Shown here in pieces: positions 1-5,422 of a stretch of 5,464 bases of DNA. Numbering within the stretch: position 1 is the first letter of the stretch; the number at the start of each line of letters is the position of its first letter. The DNA comes from an uncultured Plesiomonas sp. (GTDB lineage: Bacteria; Pseudomonadota; Gammaproteobacteria; Enterobacterales; CAMTGL01). The position numbers and the translations under genes are program-made. Location: positions 1 through 5,464 of the forward strand of contig CAMTGL010000143.1 of assembly GCA_947071955.1 (NCBI GenBank), read 5' to 3'. The notes beneath the pieces were generated by a model, which was not told the origin of the DNA, made no database searches, and saw only the letters and a program-made list of their open reading frames with translations.

Positions 1-316
1 CGGTATAAAATGTTACAGGCTGGCCACTAGCAGCACGGAGCTGCTCATGAGCTCGCTCGGCAGTCAGTGGTTTACCGGTAATCTGGTCATTTAATACGCA
101 GACCTGATCAGAGCCAATAATCAGGTGATGTGGGTACTGCTGTGCTAATACAGTGGCTTTTGCATGGGCTAAACGGGTAACGAGTTGCTCTGCTGACTCA
201 CCTGCTTGTGCAGTTTCATCAATATCAGGGTTAGCACATTGAAACGGCAGACCGAGTTTTTCGAGCAGCTGTTTACGAAAAGGGGATGTTGATGCAAGGA
301 TCAAATTTAGTTGCAT
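1..316 (-). CDS. yceF: Maf-family nucleotide pyrophosphatase YceF, N-terminal part (cut by the window edge)
   Basis: The reverse strand reads from an ATG at 316 to the window edge, giving 105 residues without a stop; the family is usually about 190-200 residues, so roughly the first half is present. The start MQLNLILASTSPFRKQLL carries the Maf signature (ASTSPxR, residues 8-14). Further conserved parts are DETA (33-36), GSDQV (68-72) with the family's catalytic Asp at 70, and TGKPL (80-84). Maf proteins are cytoplasmic enzymes that hydrolyse non-canonical or modified nucleoside triphosphates to monophosphates; E. coli YceF prefers 7-methyl-GTP, and the close similarity suggests the same here. 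The gene diverges from yceD, as in E. coli. Upstream of its ATG there is only a weak ribosome binding sequence (GAGTGAAGA), and I found no convincing promoter for it in the shared 317-442 region. The assignment is firm; the exact substrate is inferred from orthology. Confidence 0.93.
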   Translation of the reverse strand, partial: MQLNLILASTSPFRKQLLEKLGLPFQCANPDIDETAQAGESAEQLVTRLAHAKATVLAQQYPHHLIIGSDQVCVLNDQITGKPLTAERAHEQLRAASGQPVTFYT

Positions 317-404
317 TCTTCACTCTGTCAGTAGATAAAATGTGCTGGCTATTTTAGACTTGTGCGCAATTTATGGCGAGTGAATGAGAAAGCACGCTTT
401 TTCT

Positions 405-433
405 TTGACTCCGAGTCATTACAAAGTTAATAT
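405..433 (+). promoter_or_regulatory. Sigma70 promoter for the yceD-rpmF-plsX-fab operon
   Basis: The -35 element TTGACT (405-410) and the -10 element TAATAT (428-433) are separated by exactly 17 bp, and each matches the sigma70 consensus at 5 of 6 positions. Transcription should start near 440-443. The stretch between the -10 and the start, GCGCGCCC (434-441), is a GC-rich discriminator of the kind found at stringently controlled promoters for ribosomal and growth-related genes. T-rich sequence (398-406) runs into the -35. No terminator is visible from here until 5360, so this promoter could serve the whole row from yceD to acpP. The call comes from sequence match only. Confidence 0.8.
406..418. 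promoter_or_regulatory. Perfect palindrome over the -35 element, candidate operator
   Basis: TGACTC and GAGTCA form a perfect 6-1-6 inverted repeat around the C at 412. It overlaps five bases of the -35 hexamer and extends into the spacer, a position from which a dimeric repressor would block RNA polymerase. An outer pair, CTTTG (403-407) and CAAAG (422-426), is also inverted but not centred on the same base. I do not recognise the motif as the site of any particular regulator. Confidence 0.35.
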
Positions 434-460
434 GCGCGCCCAATGCAAAAGGTAAATCCT

Positions 461-982
461 ATGCAAAAGGTTAAATTGCCCTTATCGGTTGATCCGGTAA
501 AAACGGCGCTAAAACGTCTTGATTATGAGGGTGTTTACCCTGTAAGTGTTTTAGCTCGGACTACCGAAGCAACGGATGGCGTGCTCAGTGATGCCAACGT
601 CACGCTATCTTTTGAGATAGATGAGCAGAAGTTGACAGTGGTAAAAGGTCAGGCTGAAGTGTCTGTCCGTTTAACATGCCAGCGCTGCAATAAGACGTAT
701 GACAAAACTGTTCACGTAACGTTTTGCTACAGTCCAATCGCCAATGACGAGCAGGCTGAAGCATTGCCGGAAATCTACGAGCCAGTCGAGTTTAATGAGT
801 TCGGTGAGATAGACCTATTAGGGATTATCGAAGACGAGATCATTCTTGCCTTGCCGCAGGTTCCGGTGCATGAACCCGAACACTGTGAAGTGTCCACAGC
901 GGACATGGTTTTTGGTGAGTTGCCTCCCGAGGCTGACAAACCAAATCCATTCGCCGTACTAGCTAGTTTAAAGCAAAAGTAA
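461..982 (+). CDS. yceD: YceD, DUF177 family protein
   Basis: This 173-residue cytoplasmic protein matches E. coli YceD in length, start (MQKVKLPL) and end (KPNPFAVLASLK). Visible features are a Cys-x2-Cys pair (LTCQRCNK, Cys73 and Cys76), Cys89, an acidic block with NEFGEIDLL and EDEIILALP (about 112-132), and a C-terminal EHCEVS with Cys142. The cysteines could bind a metal, but that is inference. DUF177 proteins have been linked to 23S rRNA accumulation in bacteria and plastids, which fits the neighbour rpmF. An in-frame ATG lies 18 nt upstream at 443. I chose 461 because it gives the family N-terminus, has AAAAGG eight bases upstream as ribosome binding site, and because the predicted transcript begins almost at 443, leaving that ATG no leader. 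The gene is followed after 19 nt by rpmF. Confidence 0.93.
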   Translation: MQKVKLPLSVDPVKTALKRLDYEGVYPVSVLARTTEATDGVLSDANVTLSFEIDEQKLTVVKGQAEVSVRLTCQRCNKTYDKTVHVTFCYSPIANDEQAEALPEIYEPVEFNEFGEIDLLGIIEDEIILALPQVPVHEPEHCEVSTADMVFGELPPEADKPNPFAVLASLKQK

Positions 983-1001
983 TCCTCGAGGAGTAAGGTC
1001 A

Positions 1002-1172
1002 ATGGCCGTACAACAGAACAAAAAATCTCGTGCAAAGCGTGGTACTCGTCGTGCTCATGATGCACTGACTACTGCAGCTGTGTCCGTAGACAAGGTTTCT
1101 GGTGAAACCCACCTGCGTCACCATGTAACAGCTGACGGTTTTTACCGTGGCCGCAAGGTAATTGCTAAGTAA
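1002..1172 (+). CDS. rpmF: 50S ribosomal protein L32
   Basis: This short gene encodes 56 residues beginning MAVQQNKKSRAKRGTRR and ending GFYRGRKVIAK, the clear pattern of bacterial L32 (bL32), a basic protein of the large ribosomal subunit. The N-terminal third is rich in Lys and Arg for rRNA contact; the conserved SVDK, GETHLRHH and GFYRGRKV blocks follow. There is no cysteine pair, so this is the zinc-free form typical of enteric-type bacteria. By recollection E. coli L32 has 57 residues, and the missing residue falls in the linker before SVDK (about 23-27). A strong ribosome binding site, GAGGAG (988-993), lies eight bases before the ATG. It sits between yceD and plsX in the same transcription unit, linking ribosome and lipid synthesis. 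Confidence 0.97.
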   Translation: MAVQQNKKSRAKRGTRRAHDALTTAAVSVDKVSGETHLRHHVTADGFYRGRKVIAK

Positions 1173-1184
1173 TTAGGCGTTACT

Positions 1185-2210
1185 TTGACTCGTCTAACCA
1201 TTGCGTTAGATGTCATGGGCGGGGACTTCGGTCCCCGTGTCACCATTCCTGCCGCCTTGCAGAGCTTGACATCCAATTCTCAATTGCATTTGCTGCTAGT
1301 AGGCGATCAGCAAACTATCTCCCCATATCTAAAATCTGCCCCCGCAGATCTGCTTTCTCGCCTTGAAATTATCCATACCCAGCACACTATCTCAAATGAG
1401 ATGCGACCTTCTGTTGCAATCCGCCGTAGCCGTGATACCTCAATGCGTAAAGCATTAGAGCTAGTGCGGGATGGACACGCCTTTGCATGCGTCAGTGCGG
1501 GGAATACCGGTGCTCTGATGGGGCTGGCAAAGATGATTTTGAAACCTCTAGCCGGTATTGAACGCCCAGCGCTGGTTGCTGCGCTGCCCAATACGCAACG
1601 AGGGAAAACCTTACTGCTCGATTTAGGGGCTAATGTAGACTCTTCGGCAAGCATGCTGTTTCAATTTGCTGTGATGGGCGCTGTGCTTGCAGAAGAGTTA
1701 TATGCGGTAACATCTCCACAAGTGGCACTGTTAAATATTGGCGAAGAAGAGGTGAAAGGTAACGATACCATTCGTCAGGCTGCAGAGTATTTAAAACAGT
1801 GCCCGGATATTTGTTATCAAGGCTATATTGAAGGCAACCATATTTTAACCGGAAAAGCAGATGTTGTTGTCTGTGATGGTTTTGTTGGAAACGTAACACT
1901 AAAAACCATGGAAGGGGTGGCCCACCTGTTTTTGTCACAACTGCGCAGCAAAACACAAACTCACAGCGTGTTGCGATTTTTGGGGCGTTGGTTACTAAAA
2001 AAGGCCTTTTCACGCATGGGGGAGTTGAACCCCGACCAGTATAATGGCGCAAGTCTGTTAGGATTACGCGGTATTGTCGTGAAAAGCCACGGTGGGGCCA
2101 ATCAACAGGCGCTGGTTTGTGCCATTGAGCAGGCGACGCAGGAGGTGCACCGGCAAGTTCCGGCGCGCATTGCTGCACGTCTCGACGCTGTATTACTCAA
2201 GAGTGACTAA
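1185..2210 (+). CDS. plsX: Phosphate acyltransferase PlsX (acyl-ACP:phosphate acyltransferase)
   Basis: PlsX transfers the acyl chain from acyl-ACP to inorganic phosphate, giving acyl-phosphate for phosphatidic acid synthesis. The 341 residues show the family blocks in order: ALDVMGGDFGP (7-17), CVSAGNTGALMG (102-113), LLDLGANVD (144-152), LLNIGEEEVKG (182-192), VVCDGFVGNVTLKTMEG (228-244) and LNPDQYNGASLLGLRG (281-296). The basic, hydrophobic stretch around 250-275 corresponds to the region thought to attach this peripheral protein to the membrane. The start is TTG: no ATG in frame gives the conserved MTRLT N-terminus, and the next ATG (Met11) lies inside the conserved block. The ribosome binding site is weak (TTAGGCG) and rpmF ends 12 nt upstream, so translational coupling to rpmF is likely. 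It is about 15 residues shorter than E. coli PlsX as I recall it, mostly at the C-terminus. Confidence 0.97.
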   Translation: MTRLTIALDVMGGDFGPRVTIPAALQSLTSNSQLHLLLVGDQQTISPYLKSAPADLLSRLEIIHTQHTISNEMRPSVAIRRSRDTSMRKALELVRDGHAFACVSAGNTGALMGLAKMILKPLAGIERPALVAALPNTQRGKTLLLDLGANVDSSASMLFQFAVMGAVLAEELYAVTSPQVALLNIGEEEVKGNDTIRQAAEYLKQCPDICYQGYIEGNHILTGKADVVVCDGFVGNVTLKTMEGVAHLFLSQLRSKTQTHSVLRFLGRWLLKKAFSRMGELNPDQYNGASLLGLRGIVVKSHGGANQQALVCAIEQATQEVHRQVPARIAARLDAVLLKSD

Positions 2211-2216
2211 TCGTTC

Positions 2217-3176
2217 ATGTATACAAGAATTTTAGGAACGGGCAGTTATCTGCCTGCTCAGGTTCGCAGTAATGCTGATTTAGAGCAGATGGTAGAAACG
2301 ACCGATGAGTGGATTGTCAGCCGAACCGGCATCCGTGAACGCCGCATTGCGGCAGAAAATGAAACCGTTGCTACGATGGCGAGTGAAGCGGCGTGTAATG
2401 CCCTTGATATGGCCGGTATCGATAAAGATGATATCGGGTTAATCATTGTTGCTACCGCATCGGCAACGCATGCATTTCCAAGTGCTGCGTGTCAGGTTCA
2501 AGCATTACTCGGTATTAAAGATGCCGCTGCATTTGATTTGGCTGCCGCCTGTGCGGGTTTTACCTATGCACTGAGTGTTGCTGATCAATATGTGCGTAAT
2601 GGTGCAGTGAAACATGCACTGGTTATCGGCTCTGATCTGCTTTCCCGTACACTTGATCCACAAGATCGCGGTACAGTGATTTTGTTTGGTGATGCAGCGG
2701 GCGCTGTGGTATTGGGCGCTTCGGAAGAGGCGGGTATTTTATCTACCCATCTGCATGCTGATGGCCGTTATGGTGAGCTTTTAGCACTGCCTTATGGCGA
2801 GCGTGGTCAACCTGAGTTGAGCGATAGCTGCTACTTAACCATGAAAGGTAATGATGTCTTTAAAGTGGCGGTTACCGAACTGGCTAATTTGGTAGAAGAG
2901 ACACTATCTGCTAACAATATCAGTAAAGATCAACTTGACTGGCTTGTTCCACATCAGGCGAATCTACGCATTATTAACGCGACTGCCCGCAAGTTGGGTA
3001 TGGGACTAGAAAAAGTCTTGATCAAACTTGATCGTCAGAAGAATACCTCGTCAGCTTCCGTACCAACGGCGCTTGATGAAGCGGTGCGTGATGGTCGAAT
3101 TCAGCGTGGGCAACTTATCTTGCTTGAAGCCTTTGGTGGCGGTTTTACCTGGGGATCGGCACTGGTTCGTTTCTAA
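2217..3176 (+). CDS. fabH: 3-oxoacyl-ACP synthase III (beta-ketoacyl-ACP synthase III, FabH)
   Basis: FabH starts fatty acid chains by condensing acetyl-CoA with malonyl-ACP in the cytoplasm. The 319 residues carry the complete catalytic triad: Cys112 in AAACAGFTYAL, His246 in VPHQANLR and Asn276 in KNTSSAS. Trp32, Arg36 and Arg151, which contact CoA in E. coli FabH, are kept. Phe87 in THAFPSA matches the E. coli residue associated with a short acetyl primer, suggesting straight-chain fatty acids. The C-terminus EAFGGGFTWGSALVRF is typical. The residue before the catalytic Asn is Lys275 where the family normally has Gly (GNTSAAS). The ATG lies 6 nt after the plsX stop with only a weak GAGTGA upstream, so translation is probably coupled to plsX. 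It is two residues longer than E. coli FabH, in the loop around 195-207. Confidence 0.98.
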   Translation: MYTRILGTGSYLPAQVRSNADLEQMVETTDEWIVSRTGIRERRIAAENETVATMASEAACNALDMAGIDKDDIGLIIVATASATHAFPSAACQVQALLGIKDAAAFDLAAACAGFTYALSVADQYVRNGAVKHALVIGSDLLSRTLDPQDRGTVILFGDAAGAVVLGASEEAGILSTHLHADGRYGELLALPYGERGQPELSDSCYLTMKGNDVFKVAVTELANLVEETLSANNISKDQLDWLVPHQANLRIINATARKLGMGLEKVLIKLDRQKNTSSASVPTALDEAVRDGRIQRGQLILLEAFGGGFTWGSALVRF

Positions 3177-3252
3177 CGGCCATATGTGCGCGGTACAGTA
3201 CCCAGAAAGTAAACGTAGCAGAAAAACAGTCAAATTATATCAGGAAAGATAA

Positions 3253-4194
3253 ATGACAACATTTGCGATGGTGTTTCCCGGTCAGGGTTCTCAATCTGTT
3301 GGTATGCTGGCTGACTTAGCACAGCAGTATCCCATTGTTGAACAAACATTTTCTGAAGCATCAGATGTTTTAGGTTATGACCTGTGGGCATTGGTACAGC
3401 AAGGCCCCGCTGAAGAGCTGAATAAAACATGGAAAACACAGCCGGCACTGCTGACAGCATCAGTGGCTATCTGGCGTGTTTGGCATGCACTTGAAGGTGC
3501 ATCACCACGTTTACTGGCCGGCCATAGCTTGGGTGAGTACTCTGCATTAGTGTGTGCAGGTGTCATCGACTTTAAAGATGCCGTACGTTTAGTGGAACTG
3601 CGCGGTCAGCTAATGCAAGAGGCTGTTCCTGAAGGAACCGGTGCAATGGCTGCCATTATCGGGTTGGATAATGCCGCGATTGCGCAAGCCTGTGCTGAAT
3701 CAGCTCACGATCAAATTGTTGCGCCAGTGAACTTTAACTCACCTGGACAAGTGGTCATCGCCGGTAATAAAGAGGCCGTTGAGCGTGCCGGTGCAGCCTG
3801 TAAAGCGGCAGGTGCAAAACGTGCACTGCCTCTGCCTGTTAGCGTGCCATCACACTGTGCGCTGATGAAACCTGCGGCAGACAAATTAGCTGTTGCACTT
3901 GAAAATATTCCGTTTCACTCGCCGGCATTGCCTGTTTTGAATAATGTGGATGTTGCAGCAGAGCAAAATGCAGAGGCTATTCGCCATGCATTGGTTCGCC
4001 AGTTGTATAGCCCAGTACGCTGGAGTGAAACGGTAGAGGCGATGGCAGAGCAGGGTATTACCCATCTGCTAGAAGTTGGCCCAGGCAAAGTATTAACCGG
4101 ATTAACTAAGCGTATTGTCGATAGCATGACAGCCACTGCGATTAATGACACTGCATCAGTGACCTCCGCTATTGATGCGGCAGCAGCAAAATAA
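3253..4194 (+). CDS. fabD: Malonyl-CoA:ACP transacylase FabD
   Basis: FabD moves the malonyl group from malonyl-CoA to the phosphopantetheine of ACP, supplying FabH, FabB and FabF. The 313 residues show the oxyanion-hole segment FPGQGSQ (8-14), the nucleophile Ser92 in GHSLGEYSALVCAG, Arg117 in VELRGQLM, which holds the malonyl carboxylate, His201 in VPSHCALMKPAA and Gln250 in LVRQLY, all at the E. coli numbering. Length is normal (E. coli has about 309); the extra residues are an Ala-rich C-terminal tail (SAIDAAAAK). A good ribosome binding site, AGGAAAG (3242-3248), precedes the ATG. The 76-nt gap from fabH is the longest inside yceD-fabG and holds a small inverted repeat (3192-3202), but no terminator and no promoter that I could support. 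Confidence 0.98.
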   Translation: MTTFAMVFPGQGSQSVGMLADLAQQYPIVEQTFSEASDVLGYDLWALVQQGPAEELNKTWKTQPALLTASVAIWRVWHALEGASPRLLAGHSLGEYSALVCAGVIDFKDAVRLVELRGQLMQEAVPEGTGAMAAIIGLDNAAIAQACAESAHDQIVAPVNFNSPGQVVIAGNKEAVERAGAACKAAGAKRALPLPVSVPSHCALMKPAADKLAVALENIPFHSPALPVLNNVDVAAEQNAEAIRHALVRQLYSPVRWSETVEAMAEQGITHLLEVGPGKVLTGLTKRIVDSMTATAINDTASVTSAIDAAAAK

Positions 4195-4204
4195 GAGGGA
4201 TAAC

Positions 4205-4939
4205 ATGAGTTTGAATGGAAAAGTTGCGCTTGTGACTGGCGCTAGCCGCGGTATTGGCCGTGCAATTGCAGAATCATTCGTGGCACAAGGTGCGAAGGTT
4301 ATTGGTACCGCAACTAGCGAGTCAGGTGCAGAAGCTATCAGTGCATACCTTGGTGTGAACGGTAAAGGCTTGATGCTTAATGTGACAGACGTAACATCTA
4401 TTGAGCATGTTCTTGAAGTTATCCGTGCAGAATTTGGTGAAGTCGACATTTTAGTGAATAATGCCGGCATTACCCGTGATAATTTGTTAATGCGGATGAA
4501 AGATGACGAATGGCAAGATATCATGGATACTAACCTGACATCTGTATTCCGTCTGTCTAAAGCCGTGCTGCGTGCTATGATGAAAAAACGTTGTGGCCGC
4601 ATTATCAGCATTGGTTCTGTTGTGGGTACAATGGGCAATGCCGGTCAAACAAACTATGCTGCTGCAAAAGCGGGCTTAGTGGGCTTCACCAAGTCATTGG
4701 CTCGTGAAGTCGGTTCACGTGGTATCACCGTGAATGCTGTGGCACCCGGTTTTATTGAAACCGATATGACACGTGCATTGAACGATGATCAACGTGCTGG
4801 TATTTTATCCCAAGTGCCTGCTGGGCGTTTGGGTGAAGCAAAAGAAATTGCATCTGTTGTGGCGTTTTTAGCCTCAGAAGGTGCGGCTTATATCACCGGT
4901 GAAACAATTCATGTCAACGGTGGCATGTATATGGTGTAA
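4205..4939 (+). CDS. fabG: 3-oxoacyl-ACP reductase FabG (NADPH-dependent)
   Basis: FabG reduces 3-oxoacyl-ACP to (R)-3-hydroxyacyl-ACP with NADPH, the first reduction of each elongation cycle. The 244 residues form a classical short-chain dehydrogenase: cofactor loop TGASRGIG (11-18), NNAG (85-88), and the catalytic set Asn110, Ser138, Tyr151 and Lys155 (NYAAAK). APGFIETDMT (about 196-205) and the C-terminal GGMYMV are also as in E. coli FabG, which has the same length. The frame is open for 11 codons upstream to an ATG at 4172 inside fabD, but the ATG at 4205 gives the family N-terminus MSLNGKVALVTG and has AGAGGGA (4194-4200) at the right distance, so 4205 is the start. It begins 10 nt after the fabD stop and is the last gene before the longer acpP leader. 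Confidence 0.98.
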   Translation: MSLNGKVALVTGASRGIGRAIAESFVAQGAKVIGTATSESGAEAISAYLGVNGKGLMLNVTDVTSIEHVLEVIRAEFGEVDILVNNAGITRDNLLMRMKDDEWQDIMDTNLTSVFRLSKAVLRAMMKKRCGRIISIGSVVGTMGNAGQTNYAAAKAGLVGFTKSLAREVGSRGITVNAVAPGFIETDMTRALNDDQRAGILSQVPAGRLGEAKEIASVVAFLASEGAAYITGETIHVNGGMYMV

Positions 4940-4995
4940 AATAGTTGCGAGTTTTTTGACTTAATACCGTGAAATTCTGGGTGAATCCCGTAAAA

Positions 4996-5012
4996 TCGTG
5001 GTTTGACCAGAG
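4996..5012. promoter_or_regulatory. FadR-like palindromic site upstream of acpP
   Basis: The core TGGTTTGACCAG (4999-5010) matches the FadR consensus core TGGTCNGACCAG, recalled from E. coli, at every fixed position except one (C to T); the outer three bases on each side match poorly. It is centred about 52 bp before the predicted acpP start, just upstream of the -35. In E. coli FadR activates fabA, fabB and the fabHDG transcript. A second TGGT (5013-5016) makes an overlapping ACCA-GAG-TGGT dyad. No regulator gene is in the window, so this is a sequence match only. Confidence 0.35.
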
Positions 5013-5021
5013 TGGTATCGG

Positions 5022-5049
5022 TTGCAACTTTTGCGCCATTGAATACACT
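5022..5049 (+). promoter_or_regulatory. Sigma70 promoter for acpP
   Basis: TTGCAA (5022-5027) and TACACT (5044-5049) are separated by 16 bp and each resembles the sigma70 hexamers. The predicted start is an A near 5055, giving a leader of about 43 nt. ACP is one of the most abundant proteins in the cell, and a dedicated promoter before acpP is known in E. coli, so a separate signal is expected in this 158-nt gap after fabG. Confidence 0.6.
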
Positions 5050-5053
5050 AGGG

Positions 5054-5079
5054 AAACCATCGCGCTATTGAGCGAGTTT
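5054..5079 (+). promoter_or_regulatory. 5' leader hairpin of the acpP mRNA
   Basis: AAAC (5054-5057) pairs with GTTT (5076-5079), and TCGC (5060-5063) pairs with GCGA (5072-5075), leaving a two-base CA bulge on the 5' side and an eight-base loop. The hairpin lies at the very 5' end of the predicted transcript, where it could slow decay from the 5' end. The ribosome binding site TAGGA (5082-5086) follows directly. Confidence 0.45.
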
Positions 5080-5097
5080 GATAGGAAAATAAAGAGT

Positions 5098-5334
5098 ATG
5101 AGCACTATCGAAGAACGCGTTAAGAAAATCATCATCGAGCAACTGGGCGTTAAAGAAGACGAAGTGAAGTCAGAAGCTTCATTTGTTGAAGACCTGGGCG
5201 CTGATTCTCTTGACACCGTTGAGCTGGTAATGGCTCTGGAAGAAGAATTTGATACTGAAATTCCAGACGAAGAAGCAGAGAAAATCACTACTGTTCAGGC
5301 AGCTATTGATTTTATCAACGCTAACCAGCAGTAA
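5098..5334 (+). CDS. acpP: Acyl carrier protein AcpP
   Basis: AcpP is the small acidic carrier that holds growing acyl chains as thioesters on 4'-phosphopantetheine and delivers them to the Fab enzymes, PlsX and many other partners. The 78 residues include the attachment motif GADSLDTVE with the modified Ser37 counted from Met (Ser36 in the mature protein). The recognition helix (DTVELVMALEEEFDTEIP) and the segment up to TTVQAAID look identical to E. coli ACP as I recall it. Differences lie in residues about 13-27 and the C-terminus (FINANQQ). The frame is open upstream to a GTG at 4969, but ACPs start MSTIEERV, and the upstream stretch contains the promoter and leader hairpin, so ATG 5098 is the start. 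TAGGA (5082-5086) is the likely ribosome binding site, 11 nt away. A strong terminator follows after 25 nt. Confidence 0.99.
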   Translation: MSTIEERVKKIIIEQLGVKEDEVKSEASFVEDLGADSLDTVELVMALEEEFDTEIPDEEAEKITTVQAAIDFINANQQ

Positions 5335-5359
5335 GCGAACATGCTTTAAGTTTAGATAG

Positions 5360-5392
5360 TTAGGCGGTCACTCGACCGCCTAAGTTTTTTTT
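5360..5392 (+). terminator. Rho-independent terminator after acpP
   Basis: TTAGGCGGTC (5360-5369) and GACCGCCTAA (5374-5383) form a perfect 10-bp stem with an ACTC loop, followed by G and eight T residues (5385-5392). This is a textbook intrinsic terminator. It should end most acpP transcripts before fabF and so set a high ratio of acpP to fabF message. The stem and its run of T are oriented for the plus strand only. Confidence 0.95.
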
Positions 5393-5410
5393 GTCCTAAG
5401 TGTTATTTTC

Positions 5411-5422
5411 CCTCCTTGGAGG
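5411..5422 (+). promoter_or_regulatory. fabF ribosome binding site inside a small inverted repeat
   Basis: CCTCC (5411-5415) is complementary to GGAGG (5418-5422), with TT between them. GGAGG is the Shine-Dalgarno sequence of fabF, six bases before its GTG start. In RNA the unit can be read as a 4-bp stem closed by a CUUG tetraloop, whose first and last bases are known to pair, so the ribosome binding site may be partly masked. Confidence 0.45.

Noticed and set aside
336..356. Inverted repeat TAAAAT/ATTTTA near the yceF start, and TAAAAT as a minus-strand -10 for yceF
   Set aside because: The arms are A/T only, and there is no matching -35 at 16-18 bp, so no promoter or terminator is called.
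443..460. ATG at 443 as the main start of yceD
   Set aside because: It lacks a ribosome binding site, lies at the predicted transcript 5' end and adds six residues to the family N-terminus; 461 fits length and spacing better. It is kept as a possible minor start in the findings.
2169..2196. Promoter for fabH at the end of plsX (TTGCTG and TATTAC)
   Set aside because: The spacer is only 15 bp and both hexamers are poor; internal promoters may exist but cannot be supported here.
3028..3252. Plus-strand open frame of 74 codons running from inside fabH to the fabD start
   Set aside because: Most of it overlaps conserved fabH sequence in another frame, and it has no recognisable domain or ribosome binding site.
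4172..4204. Upstream ATG of fabG at 4172, overlapping fabD
   Set aside because: It would add 11 residues absent from FabG proteins; the ATG at 4205 has a good ribosome binding site and the conserved N-terminus.
4156..4638. Open frame of 160 codons on the minus strand
   Set aside because: It lies opposite fabG, shows no recognisable domain and is explained by codon use of the real gene. The same holds for the other antisense open frames at 775-1065, 1307-1654, 1630-2178 and 4914-5288.
4950..4958. T run after fabG as a terminator
   Set aside because: No stable stem precedes the TTTTTT run; only CAAC/GTTG with a large loop can be drawn.
4969..5097. N-terminal extension of AcpP from the GTG at 4969
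   Set aside because: The 43 extra residues do not resemble ACP, and the stretch holds the promoter, leader hairpin and ribosome binding site of acpP.
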